Of a stretch of 64,000 bases of DNA, positions 11,686 through 25,415 are shown piece after piece. The notes beneath the pieces are model-generated. The model did no database searches and had not been told where the DNA came from. It saw nothing but the letters and a program-made list of their open reading frames with translations. The first letter of the stretch is position 1, and every line of letters starts with the position of its first letter. This DNA comes from Ceratodon purpureus (taxonomy: Eukaryota > Streptophyta > Bryopsida > Pseudoditrichales > Ditrichaceae), in NCBI GenBank assembly GCA_014871385.1, contig CM026422.1, positions 15,324,127-15,388,126 of the forward strand. Reading direction: 5' to 3'. A program made the translations under genes and the position numbers.

Positions 11686-14600
11686 ATAAAATCTTATAAT
11701 CTTTTACTTACCTTATTCAAAAAGGTATATATCAAATTTGAGCGCAATCCACCCTACAAATTGAGAGATTATAAATTCCAAAGTCATTTAAAAGTTTTTT
11801 TTGACACTACCTTAGTAATACATCCAAGTTTTGATGCTCAAAAAGTATACTTGTGTTAACACGTTTGATTTATGGAGGGTCATTAATTTGTATAGATGTG
11901 CAAACTAGATATACGCTCACTAATTTTGAGTCCAATATGATCTTGGAAAGGGAAAAAAATCCTTTGATTTTGTGAAAATGAGTGTGCTGAAAATGCCTTA
12001 CATTCTCCAAATTTAAAACTACCAAAAGGATAATGTAAACATGTCCAATTAGAAATCCGAACAGCTAATATGTTCATGTCAATGAGGAAAAGAACTACAA
12101 AAAAATTCAATACAAAGGAAATAGAAGTAGAATTTTTGGAATTTTTGGAAGTGTAAAAGGTATATTTCCCTTTAATTTTGAAGGGCAATTTTGGTAATAG
12201 GGGTCATGTGCATGGACCCCTTGTCATGTCATAGATATTAGATGAGATATGTTATTTTTGGAAGGAAGTGAAGATTGGATGTAATATTTTCCATGGATAA
12301 AATAAAAATTGGATGTGAATTGAGTTATGGATGATAACTATCATTTGGATGGAAAATTTAGGAATGAAAACAAACCCTCTAGATGGAAATGATTAGTTAG
12401 ATGAAAAATGTTTATTGGATGAAAATTGTCATCAATGTCTATGTATGAAAATTTATTGGACCCTATCCTTTGAAATTTAGTCTTGTCACTTTCTGCCCTT
12501 GTGAATGACAGATAACTTGGGCAAAAAATATGAGATTATGATTGGTTACTTGCTGCTCATATTTAGAGATTTGATTTCTAAAATCCATAACTTTTGAATC
12601 ATAACTCCAAACGCTTTGAAAATTGTGCCATTCAAAAGTTGCCGTTGAAAGCTATGCGTAGTAAAAATTTCAGAAAATACTTGATTTTTGGGACCTTAGA
12701 ATACCCTGGCCATAAGTGCTATGACCACAATGTCATCTCAAAGAGCTTGAGGGATTAAAGTCTCAATGTATGTCAAAATATTGAACTCCTAAGATTTCTT
12801 GGCTAACTTTTTCCAACATCGCTTATACATTATCAATTTTAGTAAAAAGAAAGACAAACAAATGAGACAAAACCTCATTTCCACTACTAACTCTATGACC
12901 TTTCTTAATCCCTTAATAGATACATTTCTTAAAAGGCAACTACACAAATGTGAAGATTAATGAGTTCAAAGTGAGGATAAATGTTTATGTTTTATGATGT
13001 TCAAAAACTAGATTTATATGCTATATTTATAAGTATAAATGATGGAAAGATGCCATACTATTTTATACACTTGATTGAAGCACATATTTCAATGCAAGTA
13101 TGTTGAGAAATTTTTCTATAGGCATCTTGGATCATTCACCAAATAAGATGAATTTACAAACAACTTTATAGTCAATCAAAAGTTGTAACTTCTTTCATTA
13201 TCAATTTCTTTTAAATAATACAAATAAATCTAAATTCTTATTGTCATAGAGCCCATTTGTATATAATTATACCTTCATGTAAAGGTTGAAATTTCTTCTA
13301 AAACATAATAGTAAACAGAGTTGAGTACATTTCCATATTTGATTCTTTTGATTTTGTGTTTACGACTTCTTTAGGCTAGAAACAAAAGTCAAGGCTAAAT
13401 CTTGTCGTAAAATTATTCTATGACTAAGTATCAAGTATTGGGCATTTATTTTCATTGGTTCTATGCTAGTCTAACAAAATTAGACTACAATGGACCATAA
13501 CTATAATTTATTTGAACTTGTCCATTGATTAGTTGTCTCCTCCTCCTCCCCAAAATCCATTTCTATGAGCTTTGAAGTAAGGTAGGAATACAATAAACCG
13601 TTAACGCCCACAAGGTGTGCAATAGAGTTGCAATGAAACAGGGACATGGTGGACTGAAAACGGAGAATTTGAGCATGAGCAACCAAGTATTGGTGAACCA
13701 ATGAGGTTCTACCACATAATGTCAATTGTAGATTTCTTATATCTACTTTTCCATGATGTTAGTTAACCCTTTTAGAACACTATAACGTTTGGTTCAAGAA
13801 GTGTCTACTATAAGAAGGGGGTTTGATGAACTTCCCACTTTGAGAAATTTTAGAGAATTATCTACGGGGAATAAAAATACAAAACAAGCTGCATTCTTCA
13901 TCATTTCTTCTTCTCCATTTCAAAAAAAATTCACATAATTTCTAACTCTATTCCTTATGGTCAAATCACCTTATTTTCACCATTTGTGGTATTCCTACAC
14001 TATTCAAAGGGAGGAGCTTGGGTATTAGAACTAGACTTAACCCTATGGTGCCCATGTTGTTTTGGTGAGAAACTGGTTTCCGAGTACCCCGCGCCGGGAC
14101 TCAGTCTTGTACATTCAGTGTTTGCAAGAAAACCATAATCTGACCATTGAAAATAATACCTAACTCGCCCGTGATTAGTGTCGAGAAGTTGGTTCAGAGT
14201 GGAAGTGGATGTTTTCAGAGATTATCAGCTGTATTTGAGTGGCAATTAGAAGGGTGCAGAAATAGCGATACGGAAGGAGTGCCCCCTACTTCATGCAGTG
14301 ACAGCATGTTGCACAAATTCACACAAATGCCACAAGGTACTAGACGCAAAAGCCAACACATACACGCACTCTTCACACAATCCCTCTTGGATGCCAACAC
14401 CTGTCTCTTCTTTCTGGGGAGATTGCAAATCAGACCCGTATAGTTCTGGCCCCGTCTACGTTTAGGGGTCATCTTTTCCCTCCAGGACGTCATTTCCTTT
14501 ATAAGGCCCAACATATATTCACGTATTTGAACCCCCTCCGATGCTCCAAATTGATTTATTTTTGGGCCATCACAGAGCTGAACAAACAGCCCCAATCGGT

Positions 14601-15156
14601 CCCAGATACAACAATCCCTTCCGGTGCACACACTCACCACAAATTCCGATTCTCATGCATCAACAACCAGGAACTGATCGCTTGGGCACTGAAGGGTTAA
14701 GGGCTTCATACTATGAACAACGTAAGGCCTGAATTTGTGTATCAAAATGGATTTCTACACCATCAGTCTTGGCATAGTTTGAATTTTTGGGGAGATCAGA
14801 CTTTGGACATAGAGTAAACCGACATCAGACATAGGATCATGTAGCAAAAACAGAAAATAAAAAAGGGTTGTCAACCAGCATCACATTGTTTGGGGCTTCC
14901 CAGTTATGTTACATTCTTAATTGGGACCCTTCAGAAAACCGGGAACAACAGAGTTTTAATGGCGGTGACATTGAAATCGTGCACAGGCCATGCACTGGTG
15001 GTAGGTTTGTTATGATACAGTATTACAGCTGCATTGGTTCTCAATGGTTGTCATTCTTAATGCTGAGATCGTGTCATTTTCACCTTACAACTATTTATTC
15101 TACCACAGTGCTCTCTTCCATCATACCTGGATCCAGTCCCCTCAAGCCAGCAAGTA
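11686..15156. other. AT-rich intergenic DNA, no recognised gene
   Basis: No gene family is recognised. At 12225-12445 there is a purine-rich stretch with loosely repeated GGATGAAAAT-like units. From about 14050 to 15150 composition becomes more balanced, and a 141-residue frame is open on the minus strand (14640-14215), but it shows no recognisable motif or splice context and is not called as a gene. Confidence 0.35.
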
Positions 15157-15512
15157 AGGTAGCGACACCCATTCCCGTGACTTTAAGCTAATTATCATAC
15201 TTCTAAATGAGCAGTATGAAAAGTGATTATACCAAGGGAAAGGCAATTAAATATTAATCTACAATGTATTGAAAAAGTCATGAAATTGTAAAATTTGTGT
15301 ATGTTATCAACAGTCAAAGTTTAAAATTGATTTGCATAGTTTGACTGTGTCTAAATGGCCCTGATTCCGTGACTTGGAGAACCAACTTCTACCATGAAAA
15401 TTTCCTTATAAAAGCAAATTTCTTCAACCATCCAAGATCAGTGTCCCTCGGATTGAGGTGCCCTGTATGCAAATGGGAACAGGTGCAGTCACGGGAATGG
15501 GCGTCGCTACCT
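15157..15512. mobile_element. TA-flanked inverted-repeat element 1 (MITE)
   Basis: The ends are near-perfect inverted repeats of about 26 bp, AGGTAGCGAC-A/G-CCCATTCCCGTGACT, with TA on each outer side (15155-15156 and 15513-15514). The 356 bp interior is AT-rich and has no coding capacity. A TA target duplication is typical of Tc1/mariner-type transposons, so this is probably a non-autonomous member of such a family. Confidence 0.7.
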
Positions 15513-15514
15513 TA

Positions 15515-18500
15515 GTAATGGGTAACTACTTCAAGTTCATATCACAATTAAGAACATCATGGTGAATGAAAATCATTTGTGAGATATCTGAAATTAGTAA
15601 AGCTGCTATCCCATGGACCATGGTAATAGGTGTTAAATGCAATTGCAATAAATCATTCAATTATAGATTTTCAGATTTTAAAATAGAGTTTTTGGGCACT
15701 AGAGAAAATTGCTGCAGTGCTGAGATTAAGACTGCTATTTGTGTTTGTGACTTATCTTTAGTAATAAATCCTACATTTCTTATGTAAAAAACCAATTAAA
15801 AGAATTTTAAAAAAAAAAACAAACAAACAGTAAACAGAAAATCAAAGAAAAGAAAGAGTTGGAAGAGGGTTCTTGGTTGCTTGTATAAATAGTTCACTCA
15901 ATACATACCGAAGATATGCTTGAGCAATGAGTATGTGGCACAAGTGAGGAAGGTGTGTTTGTCTATTTGAAGAAATATGCACAGAAACAAGTATGTATGA
16001 TACCTGAAACGAACTAAGTCTCCCAATTATGACAAATTCTTGCATGCACGACCATGTGTGGATTGTGTGTTAGGACCTTGTCAGGGGCTTGCACAGCTTG
16101 TGGTGTAATGCCTAGTCTGGAAGCACCATGGTGTGATCATTTCAAGTTCAGTGCCCATCAAATGGCTAAGCACCAATGATGTGCCCAAAGTTTAACAAGC
16201 AGCTGGAAAATATGTTTTGTATCCCATTGGAATGGATTCTCATGCCCATCTGTGCATTGTCCAGAAACTGGACCCCAGGCGCCTCAGGATTTTACTGCAC
16301 CCAGGTTTATTTTCCAATATCTTCAATGTAATAGTAACTTTGGAATCAGCTATCCCTGATTGATTCAGTCAATGAAGGAAATACTTAAGCATTTATTGAA
16401 ATAAATTAATTTGAAATAGTGATAATATTAGCTACGAAATGAATATGCAACGGTCATGGTGTGGCTGTGATTGCATCACTTAGCTGGCCATAAGAAGAAC
16501 TTGACTCAGCGAAGAAGAGAGGTGTTGTGTGTTGGAGCCACTTGTGTGCAAGCAGTGGGTGTGGGCACTCTCCCTCTAGTTGATTACAAGTCCGTCTGAG
16601 TTCGCAAGGGACCACTCCCCTATGGGTACCTCACATATTCTTGGAGATGCCCGGTTTGTGATGAAGTCCTGGTTGCGTTCATGCCCGCGGCTGCATTTTC
16701 TAAGTTATAATCAGCAAACATGTTCAAAGTTGAACTGGAAAATGAAGGCTGCTCTGAAAGGTCACAGAGTCACCAGGGGCCTGGTCACAGCATCACTCAT
16801 GTAACAAGAGCAAAGACGGGGAATCTACTTGATATGAGCTGACTTCTGGGTCCCCCACGAGACTTTGTTGCAAAATGAGGATGTTAATGTTGAGTTGTGT
16901 ATCACGTGAATGTCTGCTTTGTCATCTACTTTGGGAAGCTCACTGATGCCGTCGGCAAGATCACTAGTGCAAGAGCCTATCTGTATGACCAGGATTTGCT
17001 ATGCACTGCCACGTCTTGAGGTAGCTTGTGTATGTAGGTTAACCCTCTCCCACATCCCGGCCTCCAACCCATTTGTGCTTTTGATCCCAGGCTCCCAGCC
17101 TTTGTATGTATCCCAGTAAGCTCTACTTCAGAACTTTTCTTTCTACAGTCACAGTTTGGAAGGTTGAACTACAAACCATAAGTTGCATGAAAACCTCATG
17201 TGCTATTAAAAAAATTATTAAAAAATAAAAAATAAAAAGAAGAAGATAATTTGATATTTCTAAATATTTTTATAAGATAAGTTAGTGATACAACATAAAA
17301 TAAATGATATAGAAGCAAAGAAATCTATTCTACATATGTTGAATGATACAACACTACTCATATGATGGAAACAACTTGATAATAATGTTGAAAAAAAGTC
17401 TTGGAAAATTGATAAATGTTTATGTGAAGAGCATATATATGCAATTGCACTAGTGAAAAAGGGTGTCAACTACACTGGAATGAACACCAAGAACATGCCT
17501 AATCTGAGGTACTATGAAATGGTGTACATAGAACAATGTTTAGTGTAATTGGGCCATTGATAGGTCTAATTCAGTTCACAATGAAAATTGAGGTGTAATG
17601 TGGGCCCTATCCCACTTAAGAATGCAAGGGCCGTCCCGACCACACATATTATGGAGCAAGTTACCTCTTCTGTCTAATGTACATGTAAAAATTATGTATG
17701 CACATTGCGATGGATGAAGATTCTTGACATGATCTCAAATTAGTTCCCCTGCGATTCACACAGAAAGAAGTAAATTTTGTATACTGAGTGGGTTTAGCAG
17801 GATTTATGTACTGACAGCAAGAGCAATGACCGGAGGGTGAGCCATGATGATATCACATTGTGGTGTGCTAAGTCAAAAGAATAGCTCACTCTCTGCTGAG
17901 CACTCATCTGCATATGGGGATTGGAATGAGTAGGAGCTTCTATACCCGAGGACTAATGTTTGTTGCGCAATGCTTATGGGATGTGTGTATACCTAGAATC
18001 TGTGATTGTGTGTGTGTGGCGTTTCATGGTTGGAACTTGGGGATGGTAAATTAGTAGAGAGAGAGAGAGACGTGAGGAGCGAGGTTGTGGTCTTTCGTTC
18101 AAGTTTGGTGGGTGATGTACAGTGATGTGAGGTTTGTGTTGCAAGTCTACGTATTTTGCTAATTATGTTTACTTGTTTTTTCTGATTTTCAGACTAAGTT
18201 GTCAGGTTTTGGTGGAACATGGTATTTCTGGAGGTTGTAAGTAAATTAACCAGCCCAAAATATGAATATGAGATATGAATATGAGCTTGAGTTTCAGCAG
18301 AGATATGAATTGTACTCTCCTTCCATTGGTAAAAAGAATAGAGCAACAATAAAGGTCAGTTTTGCAACTAGATGCACAGTGTTCTCTCCGTGGCTACATC
18401 AAAACCAGGTATGCACCAATCAGGTTTCCAGCTCATGAATAGATGTTCTCCATTTCAATTTTTCAGTATTTATTTCAAGCCTCTTATAGCCTTTTGATTT

Positions 18501-19840
18501 GTTATAGTTCTGAAATATATGAATCTAAATTCATCACTTATCTTTAAATCTAGATCCATGTTAGATTCATTGAAAAAGATTTTGAAGATAAGTGGTAAAG
18601 TAAGTCTTCAATTTTATTTTGGACATTAAATTCAAATTGCATCTATTTAAGTATACATTTTAAGGCTAAGGCTACTACTTCAATAGATCTTAGGTTGCAT
18701 ATTTGAATAGATTGCCTCATCTATAAATATTTCTATGTATATAGTACATGTTTACATCTTAGTATTTGAAACCTATAAATTTCAAAATAATGTGACATGT
18801 GAAGTTAACAGTATTGAACAATCTAAATTCCTTACAAGATATGCACTAAAACCGCATTAATATCACTCCATTAAGTGTCTATAATAACACTTAATCATAA
18901 CTATATGAACTATGTTAATGTTTTTTGTGGCATTATGGAATGCAATTGTAGAAGGAATTGTTTTTTGTGGCATTATGGAATTGTTTGTTACATTATACTA
19001 AACTTGTTTGTTCTCAAACAAGAATTGTGCTATTGATTAAAATTTCATAACTATTTCTCACCAAAAACACTTCAAAACTTCCATTTCTCGTGTCAAAAAA
19101 TAAAAGAATTCAAAAATAGCTTTTTTACATATTTAAACATAGAATCCTGCTTAAATCACCAAAAGTTCATATTTAAATTTTTTAATAATGTTTGACAAAA
19201 CAAGTTAGACTAATATAGAATTTAAAGGTTAAAGTAATTTTCCCTATCTTGTCTAAATAAGATAAGCAAACCTTGCGTTCTCTTGGTATCAAATTTTTAC
19301 ACTACATTAGATCTAAATATTATACTAATTGGTTGTAAAACAAATCTAGAATTACCTTACGTTGAGTAAAAATTACTTTAGAAAGCATAATTGTTTTTTA
19401 GAAATTCAATATAAAAATACTTCATATATTGCAAATCTACTACTTCTTTTCATCTCCATAAAAAGAATTTGAAAAATTTCCAAACAAAATTGGCATTGTG
19501 TAGACTCTCCAAAATCTCAAAAAATAACCCACCTTGTACCAACGCAAGGTTAGGCATGAAAGAGTGTGATATAAAGGGGTCGAAGTGTAGTGCCCGAATG
19601 GGAACTGAAGGCCCTACCTAATGGATATTATCTGTCTGGATATTGAGCATGTTTACCACTTTTCAGTGCATGTAGCATATACAAACATTATGCCTATCTT
19701 GTATTCAGTACTGGTGTTTTTAATTGGAACTTGACCAAGTGAATCACGGCTCACATATCTCACTGTACCTTATTGATGAAGGGAATTATGTTGACCCACA
19801 ACCTCTGCTTGCCATGATGTGCTGATACAGTGACCCACAC
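15515..19840. other. Intergenic DNA, no recognised gene
   Basis: The part from 16000 to 18150 is moderately GC-balanced with only short frames and no motif I recognise. A GA microsatellite lies at 18056-18070. From 18450 on it is strongly AT-rich, with a local 40 bp duplication at about 18921-18985. A stretch near 19035-19110 resembles the left end of the element at 49429, so an old relative of it probably begins here. Confidence 0.35.
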
Positions 19841-19842
19841 TA

Positions 19843-20231
19843 AGGTAGAGAGGGCTAAAACCGACCAGTTAAGCTTTTGAGCATGGGTTTTTGAGGCAAG
19901 AAAATTGATGAGGATTTTTCCCCTATGGAGACATAAGCTTATTCTTGAATGCAAAAGAATTTGGAATTTTACACCCAATATTGAAATAGTTACAAATTTT
20001 TTAAGTGAAAAGTTGAAAACCACCCATAACTAATATGTAGGCCCACCTAAAACCGACCACCATGACACCAAAACTTGATCACCAGAATATTTCCATATGA
20101 TTCCCTTTCTACCAATCATGCTTGATACTTTCTTCTAGATCCCTCTAGGTTTTAGATCTCACAGAAGGTTGGAATTGGAGAAGACTACTGATCGGTTGTG
20201 GGTGCCCGGTTGGGAATGGGCCTCTCTACCT
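19843..20231. mobile_element. TA-flanked inverted-repeat element 2 (MITE)
   Basis: Ends read AGGTAGAGAGGGC and GGCCTCTCTACCT, each bordered by TA (19841-19842, 20232-20233). The whole element aligns with the reverse complement of 21665-22080, for example the shared stretch CATGACACCAAAACTTGATC and the ATATGATTCCCTTTCTACCA region. It is non-coding. Confidence 0.68.
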
Positions 20232-20620
20232 TAGGTTCCGTTTCATTTTGTGACCTGGACTTCACCAACATGTTCATACATAAGCAAAAGCAGCATGTCT
20301 ACAGTAATGCCATAGCACGTTCGCCACTGACAAACAAATAATTATTTATTTTTGCGAAAACAAGGTTCTCCTCTCACAAACTGAAATTCTCAATTTTCAT
20401 TTCTTAGAAAAAGTATCAGAAAATGACAATAATAGTTTAGGAAAAAAGAATTGCAATAAATTTAATTTATTCTATTTTCGATTATCTGTCTTCATAATTT
20501 TACAATTTTTACGCTTTTTGTTTTCAGAATTGTTTTTGGGCATAGCTGTTATGGTACTACGGTATTGATCAGGGTCAAGTTTCCAAGAATTTATTCAGAA
20601 ATGCTGAGTATAGTGGTTAA

Positions 20621-21538
20621 CCCCTAAACATCCAGCCGTTTTTGGAAGCTCCAAGTTCCAAAACTGTCATTTTTGACCGCTTTCTGAGAACAACGGTTTG
20701 GACTAGTTTTATTTCCTTTTTTTAGACATCTAACCATAAGATCTTGTACTTTACCCTCTTTAGAATTACCGATGAAATTTTCAACCGTTGGATGTTTACC
20801 ATTTGTGAGATTATAATGTTCAAAGTTGCAGCAAGAGTTCTTTTTGGTATAAAACGAACGACATAGGGTAAATGGTGAAAATGGGGACTTGATGTTCATT
20901 ATCCCAAAAATTTTGCTCATATTTTTTTCCATGTAGGTAATCAAGTTGGGTACCTCCATGCAAAATTTTAGAGACTTATTCCTTTTTAAGAACCTTCATA
21001 AAAATTAATTTCTAGAAGCGGGTCTAAAAACGTTGATATCGTAAAACATGTATGACGTTATGTATACTTGGTTTTAGAAAAATCTAAACGGTGGTTAGGT
21101 GCCTTTATACATTTTTTATTTTTGGAAAAAATCATTTTTGAATAATTTCAAAATCTCAAATTTTGACGAATTTTGAAAGAAATAATTCATAAATTTGAAG
21201 CTTGTCTTTGTATTTTTTGGAGGCTGCCCTTGTAAAATTGGTTCATTTTTTGACTTGGGTCTCTTTGGAATTTGAGTGGTGGTTTGGTTATGAAAATATT
21301 TCAAGAAAAAAAAATTAAAAAAACCCTAATTTTAAGCTGCCCGTTTTGGACATGAAACCTAAAATTTCTAGATGAAGGTCTTAAAATTGGAATATGGCTT
21401 TGAAAATTTTATCACATATACTTTGCACTATAGGGAGCATCTAGTAAAAATATTAGGCAAAAATATAAATTTTAACCCCTTCATCTTGGCTGCCGAAAAC
21501 AGCAAAAACCCATTTCGGCTTTTCTAGATTTTTAGGGG
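20621..21538 (-). mobile_element. TTAA-family element, copy C (complete, inverted)
   Basis: Left end TTAA-CCCCTAAACATCC and right end TTTTTAGGGG-TTAA, with TTAA at 20617-20620 and 21539-21542. The interior is the reverse complement of the element at 28459-29388, sharing the tract for TTTGGAGGCTGCCCTTGTAA and CTTCATCTAGAAATTTTAGG. The length is 918 bp. There is no open frame of note, so it needs a transposase from elsewhere. The exact TTAA duplication and CCC-type ends fit the piggyBac superfamily by structure only. Confidence 0.8.
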
Positions 21539-21664
21539 TTAAGCAGGAGCCTAAGTGAGGTTTCTCCAAATTTGCTGTATTTTTATAACACCATATTCAT
21601 CCTCACATTAATTTCTACATTTCCCAAAAAATTTGGATCCTTGGCAATTTCTGTATAGCAGATA

Positions 21665-22080
21665 AGGTAGACAAACCCGTATCCAACCAGCCACCCATAA
21701 CCAATCACTAGATGTCTCCATTTTAGAGAAGTTTCAAAATCAAAATCTAGGGAGATCTTCTTAGGTCTTTGTGTGATTCCTAAGCGTGATTGGTAAAAAG
21801 GGAATCATATGGGAAAATTTTGATAGTAAACCATGATCAAGTTTTGGTGTCATGGTGATGGGTTCTACAACACCCATAAACCCTAAACCCTAAACCATGT
21901 GTGATTTCAACATTTTACTTAAAATAATTGTAATTATTTCAATATTGATAATAAAATTATGGAAGTTTTTGCATTCAACAAGAACCTTATCTTTGTACAC
22001 ATAAAAAATCCTCTTCAAATTATATACCTCAAACACATATGCTAAAATCCCTAAATGATCGGTTTTAGGTTTGTCTACCT
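21665..22080. mobile_element. TA-flanked inverted-repeat element 3 (MITE)
   Basis: Perfect 13 bp ends, AGGTAGACAAACC and its complement, lie between TA dinucleotides (21663-21664, 22081-22082). The copy is inverted relative to 19843-20231. Near its middle (21878-21896) it contains two and a half units of the plant telomere motif CCCTAAA. It is non-coding. Confidence 0.72.
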
Positions 22081-22082
22081 TA

Positions 22083-23009
22083 TAACTTTTAAATGTAATT
22101 GTGCATTTCCAAAGTACAAAATTTGATCCAAAATGCTTCATGATCAAGTGGTGGAACATAAAAAAATTGTGGTTTACAAATGATTGTAGTAAGTATGAGA
22201 AGTTTTATGTGAATTTTAATTCATTCAATCATGAATTGGTGTTGAGATTAATTTCAACCGGAGGCCGCTCATGAGGGTCTAGTCGAAATGGGAGAAAAAC
22301 ACTCAACTGTGGTCCCCTCAAGGGAGAAAAGTTCTCTACTGTGGTCTTCCATCTCACAGTTGAAAAATACCCTAAGAAACTCAATGGTGCTCCCCCCACC
22401 ATTGAGTGAAGTTTCTTCCTCATGCCTACGGAAATTTGGATGATTCTTCTCATGTGTTCACGGAAAATACTCCCCCTCTTTCCGTAATTCAGAATTCAAA
22501 TTTTTGTGTCTTGTAATTTTTGTATCACTCTACTGTCATAGAATTAACTGTATTCTGTCAATGTTAATTTTTGAGTCATGTTAATTTTTGTGTTCAGTAC
22601 TGTGTCACTTTAAGTAGTTAATTAATACAAAAATTTGCTGTCTGTTTGCCATTAATTTGTGTAACTGTAATATATGTTAATTTGTGTTACTATGCCACTA
22701 TTAATCTGTGCTACAATTAATTAGTGTTACAGTTAATTAGTGTTAATTTTTGTGTCATGTTAATTTTTGTGTCATGTAATTTTTGTGTCATTTTTCTGTC
22801 CCTCAAGGTTCAGTGAATTGTAGATTTTACATAGGATAACATAAGATTTTTATATGTTATTAGTTTCTACTTGTCCATATAATGTAGTCCATAATGGCTT
22901 CTTTATTAAATCTAGCACTATACTTATGTTCTTCACTAGAATCGTTCAATTTGTCTCCAAAAAGAACTCCTTCCGTATGAAAATCATTAGGAATTTTTAA
23001 GTACCTTTA
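22083..23009. other. AT-rich DNA with degenerate TTAATTTTTGTGTCATG repeats
   Basis: From about 22540 to 22800 a unit close to TTAATTTTTGTGTCATG recurs many times with irregular spacing and length, giving a loose minisatellite. The flanking DNA has no recognised gene. At 22230-22480 lies a slightly GC-richer stretch, also unassigned. Confidence 0.45.
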
Positions 23010-24125
23010 AATTTCCGTTCATGATTTATCTTTGCTTTGAATTAAGAAATTGTGTAGTATGGCACAACACTTAATAACCTCTAGAACAAACTGCACCCTT
23101 AACTTTGTCTTGTTATCCAATTCTTTAAATTTTGCTTTAAGAATTTCAAAAGCGGGTTCTACATCCGTTCTCATTGAGATATGATCTGCATTAAACATTT
23201 TGTAATTTTCTGTTAATTCTATAGCAAAATTTGCTTTAAATGGTGTTATAAGCCATAGTGTTAAAGGATAAGCTTTATCTACAATAATGTACGATTTTAT
23301 ATCAACACTTGGAATAAAAGCACTAGGCATATTATTTTATCCACAAATCTGTCCATTTGTAGCCAATTTATAAAATTTGGTGTATTAAAAATGTGATGAG
23401 TCATGATTACACCCGAAGAGTCATATATGAACATAAGTAAAACAAAACTTATGATCAACTATAGCTTGCATAATTACGCTACAAAATCATTTTTATTTGA
23501 TATAATCTTCTCTAGGTAACGATGGAGGCGGTGGGGTAATAGGTATATGTTCACCATCCAATGCCCCAAGGGCAGTGAGTTAATCCTTTTTGGGCTTGAA
23601 ATTCAATTGCAATATGCTTTAACTTATCCAATCGTAGTCAATCCAATTTATATGATAGCTTAGGATTTATAGTTTTTGTAAAATCAGTCAATATTTTATA
23701 AATTGTTGATCGTCCAATTCCAAATAGATGGGAGACCAAATTTATAGTGGATTCACTCATTAATTTAAACAATGCAACAACAATTGGTTTTTCAACGTCA
23801 ATTGATTCCCTTCAATTAATAGTTTGATTTTGCAAATCGCCTATTAGCTCATGACATAAGTTCATAAATGTTTTTTTTTGTGCAATGTTAAATATCAAAC
23901 CACAATTGTGGGGGATAATCTTGAATAAAAAAGGTAGAAAACCAAGTCGTACATTTGAGCATGACATACCAACAATAGTCAAATCAAGCATGAACCTTTT
24001 TAAAATACACAATACTTGAGAGTATCGTATAATAATATATTTTATATTATCTTCATGATTAATATCAATAATAAGATTGTGTATATTCTTGCCATGAGAG
24101 TTGAAGAAATTTGACATATACAAAT
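23010..24125 (-). pseudogene. Decayed PIF/Harbinger (HARBI1-like) nuclease
   Basis: Reading leftward, fragments of a HARBI-type DDE nuclease appear in changing frames. Near 24060-23830 is an N-terminal part. Near 23720-23690 is a helix-turn-helix piece with L-F-G-I-G-R-S-T-I-Y. At 23330-23030 lies the C-terminal part, with V-D-K-A-Y-P-L (the family's G-D-x-G-Y-P-L site), W-L-I-T-P-F and the region of the catalytic glutamate (E-P-A-F-E-I-L-K in place of the usual E-R-x-F-G). It ends with A-I-L-H-N-F-L. Such proteins cut DNA during transposition with a SANT/Myb partner. Frameshifts and stops make it non-functional. A matching SANT remnant lies at 27364-27847, so the two may be halves of one dead element, later split by the TTAA element at 25416-26246. 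Confidence 0.75.
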
Positions 24126-25415
24126 TGTCCTTTGGTTCATAATAGTTTTATTGAGGTTGTATTATTTCAACCATCAACATTGATAGTAGACATGTTATCA
24201 ATGATAAAATTGCTTATGTATTTTTTTCTTCTTCTAAAGACGATGGCATCACATATTTATCATCTTGAACACCCATTTTGTTTTCCAACATGTTGTAAGC
24301 TTCATATCTGGTCAAGGATTCTTCCAAAATCTTATTTGGAGTCTGTTGCATTATTTTGGAGGTTCTGTTGCATCATCTGGATCTAAACAAAACAACATTT
24401 GAAATTATAAAGTTATCTTTTTGTCATATACTCAAATTGTTTTCCAGTTCTTAGTTTCCATCCATCCACAATTCTTAGAGATAGCATAAAATATAATATC
24501 GTCATTTTATATCATTTTTCAAATCTAAAAACTAACTAAATACTTGTAAAAAAACAATTATTACAAATAAAAGGGCTTACCTTTACTAAAAAAGTCTTTC
24601 TTGATTTCTCCACGTTCTCTTAATTCAAAAATAACGTCACGTATATTATTTAGTTTACATTGAACATCACAAACATGAAACATGTTTTGGGTAAGCTCAA
24701 GTAAAAAATTGAACAAGTTAGTAATGCATTGGTTTAAAAATTCAGAATTAAAATATTGATTAAAAATAATTTTCACTAATCATTGTTATGTATTAAAGTA
24801 TATAAAATCATAATAAATTAATAAAATATTATATAAGATATATGAAGTGGGTGCTTACAAAATTTTAATATCCATAAGAAATGTTCAAATGGAACTCCAA
24901 TGGCGCGGATTGGAAAAAGAGTCCAACATAATGGAGAAGAAAAAATCCACAATCATAGTTGTTTGTCTATTGAGGCACCCAATAACATTACAATTCAATG
25001 ATAAGTAAATGTTTAAAAAATTATACACATGTACTTATTATGTATTTTTATATGATTAGTATGCATTGTGTAACTTACCTCAACATTGTCATATTCTACA
25101 TTGTAAACTCCCTTTTTGATGAAATACTTCTCCAAGGTTGTTGGTATTCTAGAAAAGAATAAATAAATCTGCAATACCATATTTGATGAATTAGTAAGAA
25201 GTTTAAAATATTGTAGTTTCAATGGTTATGAATTTAAATAAACGATATTGATAATTAATGAATTTCAATGTATGCACCTTTGAATTGAATCTTCTATGTT
25301 TGAAGTGTGAGATCCTTTATAAGAATTAAATGTAAAATGCAAGGTTTACCAAAATTATTGATATTTGCACAATTTGAGCACAATTTCAATATTGTGAACA
25401 TCTAATTCAGTTTAA
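24126..25415. other. AT-rich DNA between transposon fragments
   Basis: Probably the interior of the decayed PIF/Harbinger element. Short minus-strand frames (24776-24561, 25222-25013) are open but carry no motif that I can name. Confidence 0.35.

Noticed and set aside
14215..14640. 141-residue minus-strand frame
   Set aside because: No domain, no splice context and no related sequence in the window; treated as chance.
21878..21896. Telomere remnant (CCCTAAA units)
   Set aside because: Only two and a half units, inside a TA-bounded MITE; too short to indicate a former chromosome end.
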